A stretch of DNA of 64,000 nucleotides. Origin: Massilia sp. YIM B02443 (GTDB lineage Bacteria > Pseudomonadota > Gammaproteobacteria > Burkholderiales > Burkholderiaceae_D). This document shows, one piece after another, positions 59,398 to 64,000 of the stretch; position 1 is the stretch's first letter; each line of letters starts with the position of its first letter. The stretch lies in the NCBI RefSeq assembly GCF_030411955.1, contig NZ_JASNRA010000006.1, positions 175,484 to 239,483 on the forward strand, given 5' to 3'. Below the pieces are notes generated by a model, which worked only from the letters and a program-made list of their open reading frames with translations, searched no databases and was not told the DNA's origin. The position numbers and the translations under genes were made by a program.

Positions 59398-59649
59398 TCA
59401 GCTGTCCGGCAGCACGACGTTAACGTCGAGCACTTCCAGGTTGCCCTGGCGGTCGAGCGAGATCTTGATGTCGTCCGGGTTGACCTTGGCGTACTTCGAG
59501 ATCACCGCGATCAGTTCCTGGTGCAGGGCCGGCAGGAAATCGGGCCCGGTGCGGTTGGTCCGTTCGCGCGCGATGATGATCTGCAGGCGTTCCTTGGCGG
59601 CCGTCGCGCTCTTCTTTTTTTCTGGGAACAGGAAGGAAAGCAATGCCAT
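59398..59649 (-). CDS. minE: Cell division topological specificity factor MinE
   Basis: 83 aa. N-terminal MinD-binding/membrane helix region ([30 protein letters not shown]) and C-terminal dimer domain ([32 protein letters not shown]). Starts 1 nt after the minD stop. Last gene of minCDE. Confidence 0.97.
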   Translation of the reverse strand: MALLSFLFPEKKKSATAAKERLQIIIARERTNRTGPDFLPALHQELIAVISKYAKVNPDDIKISLDRQGNLEVLDVNVVLPDS

Positions 59650-59650
59650 C

Positions 59651-60466
59651 TCACTTGGCTCCGAAAATGCGCTGGAACAGTCCCGGCTTTTCGTAGTTGG
59701 TAAAGCGCAGCGGACGGTCTTCGCCCAGGAAGCGTGCGACCACGTCCTCGTAGGCGTCGGCTACATCGGTACCCTTGAAGTGGATCGCCGGGTTGCCCTG
59801 GTTCGAGGCGTGCAGCACCGATTCCGATTCCGGAATGATGCCGATCAGCGGAATGCGCAGGATTTCCTGCACGTCCTGGTACGACAGCATCTCATCGGCT
59901 TCGACGCGCTTCGGCGAGTAACGAGTAATCAGCAAGTGTTCCTTGACCGGCTCGGTGCCGCTCTGGGCGCGGCGCGACTTGGCCTGCAGGATGCCCAGGA
60001 TGCGGTCCGAGTCGCGCACCGACGACACTTCCGGATTGGTGACCACGATCGCCTCGTCGGCGAAGGTCAGCGCCATCAGCGCGCCGTGCTCGATGCCGGC
60101 CGGCGAATCGCAGACGATGAAATCGAAGTCCATCTTGACCAGGTCGTTGAGCACGCGCTCCACGCCGTCTTCGCTCAAGGCGTCCTTGTCGCGCGTCTGC
60201 GAGGCCGGCAGGATGAACAGGTTGTCGCAGTGCTTGTCCTTGATCAGCGCCTGGTTCAGGGTCGCTTCGCCATTGATGACGTTGATCAGGTCGTAGACCA
60301 CGCGGCGCTCGCAGCCCATGATCAGGTCGAGGTTGCGCAGGCCGACGTCGAAGTCGATCACGGCGGTCTTGTGGCCGCGCATGGCCAGGCCGGTGGAAAA
60401 GCTCGCACTGGAGGTCGTTTTACCCACACCGCCCTTGCCGGACGTCACAACAATAATTCGTGCCAC
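59651..60466 (-). CDS. minD: Septum site-determining ATPase MinD
   Basis: 271 aa. Deviant Walker [35 protein letters not shown], and the C-terminal amphipathic helix ([12 protein letters not shown]) for membrane binding. GTG start with AAAGGAC 8 nt upstream. Confidence 0.98.
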   Translation of the reverse strand: MARIIVVTSGKGGVGKTTSSASFSTGLAMRGHKTAVIDFDVGLRNLDLIMGCERRVVYDLINVINGEATLNQALIKDKHCDNLFILPASQTRDKDALSEDGVERVLNDLVKMDFDFIVCDSPAGIEHGALMALTFADEAIVVTNPEVSSVRDSDRILGILQAKSRRAQSGTEPVKEHLLITRYSPKRVEADEMLSYQDVQEILRIPLIGIIPESESVLHASNQGNPAIHFKGTDVADAYEDVVARFLGEDRPLRFTNYEKPGLFQRIFGAK

Positions 60467-60500
60467 AAAAATGTCCTTTATTCAGTCACTGTGAGTTCGG

Positions 60501-61313
60501 TCAGGCGCGCGGTGACGCGCTCGCCAATGCCTGGATGTCGATGCGGTCGCCGACCAGGCGGATCTGGGTCGGCTGGCGCGCCAGGTCGCTCGGGAAGCCT
60601 TCGTCGAAGGTGCGGTACACGCCGGCGATCGAGACCAGTTCGGGCTGCATCGACAGCGCGAAGATGCGTGCTTCGGCGTTGCCGGAAGCGCCGGCCAGCG
60701 CGCGGCCGTTCAGCGGCGCATACACGTGGATGCTGCCATCGGCGATCAGTTCGGCGCCGTTGTTGACGGTCGCGGTGACGATCAGGTCGGCGCCGCGCGC
60801 ATAGATGCGCTGGCCGGCGCGTACCGGGGTGTCGACGATCATGGCCGCGATCGCAGGCGCCAGGGCGGGCGGGGCCGGGATCGGCGCCGGCGCTGGTGTC
60901 GGTTCGGGTGCCGGCTCGGGCGCTGCTGCCACCGGCGCGACCGGTGCCGCAGCCGGGGCCGCTTGCGGAGGCGCCGCTTCGGGCGGACGCGCGCCGCTGG
61001 TGCCGTCGTCCAGTGCCAGGCCATTGGCGCGGATCGCATCGATCATGGCCGGGCTGGCGCCGCGCACGGCGACCGCGTTCAGGCGGTATTTCTTCAGCAG
61101 CTGCACCAGCTTGGGCCAGTCGATCGCCGGCGCTTCGTGGGCGATGGCGGCGACGTCGATCACCGCGAACTCGTCCTCGAAGAAGTCCGAGACGCCGCCG
61201 GTCATCTGTTCCAGCGCCGTGTCGATCGCCTGCGGATCGGCCGAATGCAGGATCGTGGAAATGGCGACGACCGTGGAAATCTTGATCTCGATGGGCAGCG
61301 TGGTTTTGGGCAT
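60501..61313 (-). CDS. minC: Septum site-determining protein MinC
   Basis: 270 aa. N-terminal FtsZ-inhibiting domain (about 1-110), an unusually long Pro/Ala linker (about 120-165, PEAAPPQAAPAAAPVAPVAA and similar) and the C-terminal beta-helix domain (RAGQRIYARGADLIVTATVN, GSIHVYAPLNGRALAGASGN). Blocks Z-ring assembly near the poles with MinD. 34 bp before minD. Confidence 0.96.
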   Translation of the reverse strand: MPKTTLPIEIKISTVVAISTILHSADPQAIDTALEQMTGGVSDFFEDEFAVIDVAAIAHEAPAIDWPKLVQLLKKYRLNAVAVRGASPAMIDAIRANGLALDDGTSGARPPEAAPPQAAPAAAPVAPVAAAPEPAPEPTPAPAPIPAPPALAPAIAAMIVDTPVRAGQRIYARGADLIVTATVNNGAELIADGSIHVYAPLNGRALAGASGNAEARIFALSMQPELVSIAGVYRTFDEGFPSDLARQPTQIRLVGDRIDIQALASASPRA

Positions 61314-61669
61314 AAACAGGGATGGTTGGCGTTGCGCTCGTGCATTCTACTTTGAAAATTGTAGAAAAGGACAGAAGCGCACGCATCATTCCTAACGGAA
61401 ATTGAACGCGTACACGTTACCAATAATTAAGTTATGCGCTAGGTCAAACCTGCACGCTTGCTTTGTTGTTTGTGATGAATAAACTGCTAAGATTGATGTT
61501 GCTTAAACATCAGCCCGGACCGGCTCGCCGCGACTTGCAGTTTTTTTGATGCCTGCAATGTGCGGCGCCGGCCGCGATCCGCGCCTTTGGGCGCCGCGCA
61601 AGTCGCGGTTCGCCCGTCCTGGGGAAGTCTGAACAATGCCGGCTGGGGCCGGCTGAACGGAGAATGCAC
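61314..61669. other. Gene-free gap between divergent minC and phaA
   Basis: 356 bp. Holds the phaA promoter candidate (61458-61485), a small hairpin GATGTT-GCTTA-AACATC (61494-61510), and an AT-rich stretch 61390-61500 that probably includes the minC promoter. The remainder is GC-rich leader with no recognisable element. Confidence 0.6.
61458..61485 (+). promoter_or_regulatory. Candidate promoter of phaA
   Basis: TTGCTT, 16-bp spacer, TAAACT; 185 bp before the phaA start. Moderate match to sigma70. Confidence 0.4.
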
Positions 61670-62848
<1,179 letters not shown>

Positions 62849-63003
62849 TCACGGCCAAGCGCCGATCAGCGCAAGCACACACGCTGACGTCTGGGCGCAA
62901 GCACGCACGAACGACGAGATTGGCTCGCCGGCTGTCGCCTGACGGGGCAGCCGGCGGTTTCAAGCGATGGGCAAAGTAGCACACAATAAAACTGGAGAAG
63001 ACA

Positions 63004-63744
63004 ATGGCTAGAGTGGCATTAGTAACGGGCGGCATGGGCGGCCTGGGCGAAGCGGTGTGCATCAAGCTGGCCGCGTTGGGCTATAAAGTGGTCACCACGT
63101 TCTCTCCGGGGAACACCAAGGCCGACGCCTGGCTGGGCGCGATGCGCGAGCAGGGCTTCGATTTCAAGGCCTACGCCTGCGACGTGGCCGACTACGATTC
63201 GGCGCAAGATTGCGTGCGCCAGGTGATGCAGGATGTCGGCCCGATCGACGTGCTGGTGAATAACGCCGGCATCACGCGCGACATGACCTTCAAGAAGATG
63301 GACAAGGTCAACTGGGACGCGGTGATGAAGACCAACCTCGATTCCGTGTTCAACATGACCAAGCCGGTCTGCGACGGCATGGTCGAACGTGGCTGGGGCC
63401 GCATCATCAACATCTCGTCGGTCAACGGCCAGAAGGGCGCCTTCGGCCAGACCAACTACTCGGCGGCCAAGGCCGGCATGCACGGCTTCACCAAGGCGCT
63501 GGCGCTGGAAGTGGCGCGCAAGGGCGTGACCGTCAACACCATCTCGCCGGGCTATATCGGCACCAAGATGGTGATGGACATCCCGAGCGAAGTGCTGGAA
63601 ACCAAGATCATCCCGCAAATCCCGATGGGCCGCCTGGGCAAGCCGGAAGAAGTCGCCGGCCTGGTTGCTTACCTGTCGTCGGACGAAGCGGCCTTCGTCA
63701 CTGGCGCGAATATCGCGATCAATGGCGGGCAGCACATGTCCTGA
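63004..63744 (+). CDS. phaB: Acetoacetyl-CoA reductase
   Basis: NADPH-dependent SDR making (R)-3-hydroxybutyryl-CoA. 246 aa. TGGMGGLGEAVCIKLA cofactor loop, NNAGITRDMTF, catalytic Ser in IINISSVNGQKGAFGQ and YSAAKAG (Tyr, Lys). TGGAGAAG precedes the ATG. Followed by an intrinsic terminator. Confidence 0.96.
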   Translation: MARVALVTGGMGGLGEAVCIKLAALGYKVVTTFSPGNTKADAWLGAMREQGFDFKAYACDVADYDSAQDCVRQVMQDVGPIDVLVNNAGITRDMTFKKMDKVNWDAVMKTNLDSVFNMTKPVCDGMVERGWGRIINISSVNGQKGAFGQTNYSAAKAGMHGFTKALALEVARKGVTVNTISPGYIGTKMVMDIPSEVLETKIIPQIPMGRLGKPEEVAGLVAYLSSDEAAFVTGANIAINGGQHMS

Positions 63745-63765
63745 TCGTTTAGCCGATCGGCACGA

Positions 63766-63791
63766 AGCACCGCGATGCGGTGCTTTTTTTT
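63766..63791 (+). terminator. Intrinsic terminator of phaB
   Basis: Stem AGCACCGC / GCGGTGCT with loop GAT and a run of eight T, 22 bp after the phaB stop. Confidence 0.93.
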
Positions 63792-63844
63792 CGCCCTTGC
63801 AGGTGTAAAACCGTTCTTCCAAACTTATGCAAATCTAACCGGAA

Positions 63845-64000
63845 TTAGCTTTGCGGTTGGATTCCTGCTTCGCCGGAGCCGGTTTCACCTCGCATTGCTG
63901 CAAAGCCAGAGCCTTCTCCTCCACAGGCCGACACGGTGGAACGCACCGCCATGTTTCTCAGGTTGATCGCTGCGTTGACGTCCCGGTCGTGCAATACCCC
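63845..64000 (-). CDS. tnpB: TnpB-type RNA-guided nuclease (IS200/IS605 family), C-terminal fragment cut by the window edge
   Basis: The last 156 bases read on the minus strand give 51 codons and a TAA: GVLHDRDVNAAINLRN, then AVRSTVSACGGEGSGFAAMRG and EAGIQPQS. HDRDVNAA is the RuvC-III motif of TnpB with its catalytic Asp, and the SACGGE...EAGIQP tail is typical of these proteins. The CxxC zinc finger should lie just beyond the edge. The 53 bp between this stop and the phaB terminator would hold the element's right end. Frame intact as far as seen. Confidence 0.85.
   Translation of the reverse strand, partial: GVLHDRDVNAAINLRNMAVRSTVSACGGEGSGFAAMRGETGSGEAGIQPQS

Overview
The window looks like chromosomal DNA of a GC-rich betaproteobacterium, most likely Oxalobacteraceae (Massilia or a close relative). 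This rests on protein style, on the order mnmG-rsmG-parA-parB-atpIBEFHAGDC, on a PHB-type phaA-phaB pair, and on PEP-CTERM/HAF-type secreted proteins. The genus is inferred, not proven. Apart from a REP-associated transposase and a TnpB fragment at the right edge, nearly all of it is housekeeping sequence.

Layout. (1) 1-5.9 kb: amino-acid catabolism (putA, ald) and a convergent MTA/SAH nucleosidase. (2) 5.9-7.4 kb: a 1.5 kb gene-free, AT-richer stretch with three diverged tandem copies of a DnaA-box module that resembles a replication origin. (3) 7.4-21 kb: an alpha/beta hydrolase, a TSUP permease, three perfect parS sites, mnmG, rsmG, a palindrome-rich leader, parA, parB, then the complete F1Fo ATP synthase operon behind a near-consensus sigma70 promoter and ending in a strong terminator. 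(4) 21-28.2 kb: a class C beta-lactamase-like serine hydrolase, a CoA-binding protein, an exported glutathione peroxidase, OmpW with an FNR-type site, and a minus-strand group (HAD nucleotidase, slmA, fused pabB-pabC) with tRNA-Thr upstream. (5) 28.2-38.8 kb: argB and mixed metabolic genes (PHB-depolymerase-like esterase, nitronate monooxygenase, hpt, aminopeptidase P, MgtC-like, DUF924, DUF2520, MAPEG, AlkB). (6) 38.8-48.3 kb: an outer-membrane beta-barrel, a REP/RAYT pair, ettA, rarD, kup, an FKBP lipoprotein, a tiny PEP-CTERM-like protein and an unusual double HAF-repeat protein with a buried PEP-CTERM signal. (7) 48.4-58.5 kb, minus strand: elaA-type acetyltransferase, a deacetylase-fold protein lacking two catalytic residues, gshA, DUF885 peptidase, prmC, dsbB, prfA, hemA and an orphan response regulator. 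(8) 58.7-64 kb: a DUF697-like protein, minCDE, phaA-phaB, and the C-terminal end of an IS200/IS605-type TnpB cut by the window edge.

Functional threads. Origin-like modules, parS, ParA/ParB, SlmA and MinCDE together cover replication start, segregation and division-site choice. The arrangement 'origin-like DNA - mnmG - rsmG - atp' matches that around E. coli oriC. phaA/phaB make 3-hydroxybutyryl-CoA for PHB.

Most worth checking: the triplicated origin-like module, the deacetylase with altered zinc/tyrosine positions, the double HAF/PEP-CTERM protein, the two REP families with a RAYT gene, the palindromic parA leader, and the TnpB end with its possible guide-RNA region.
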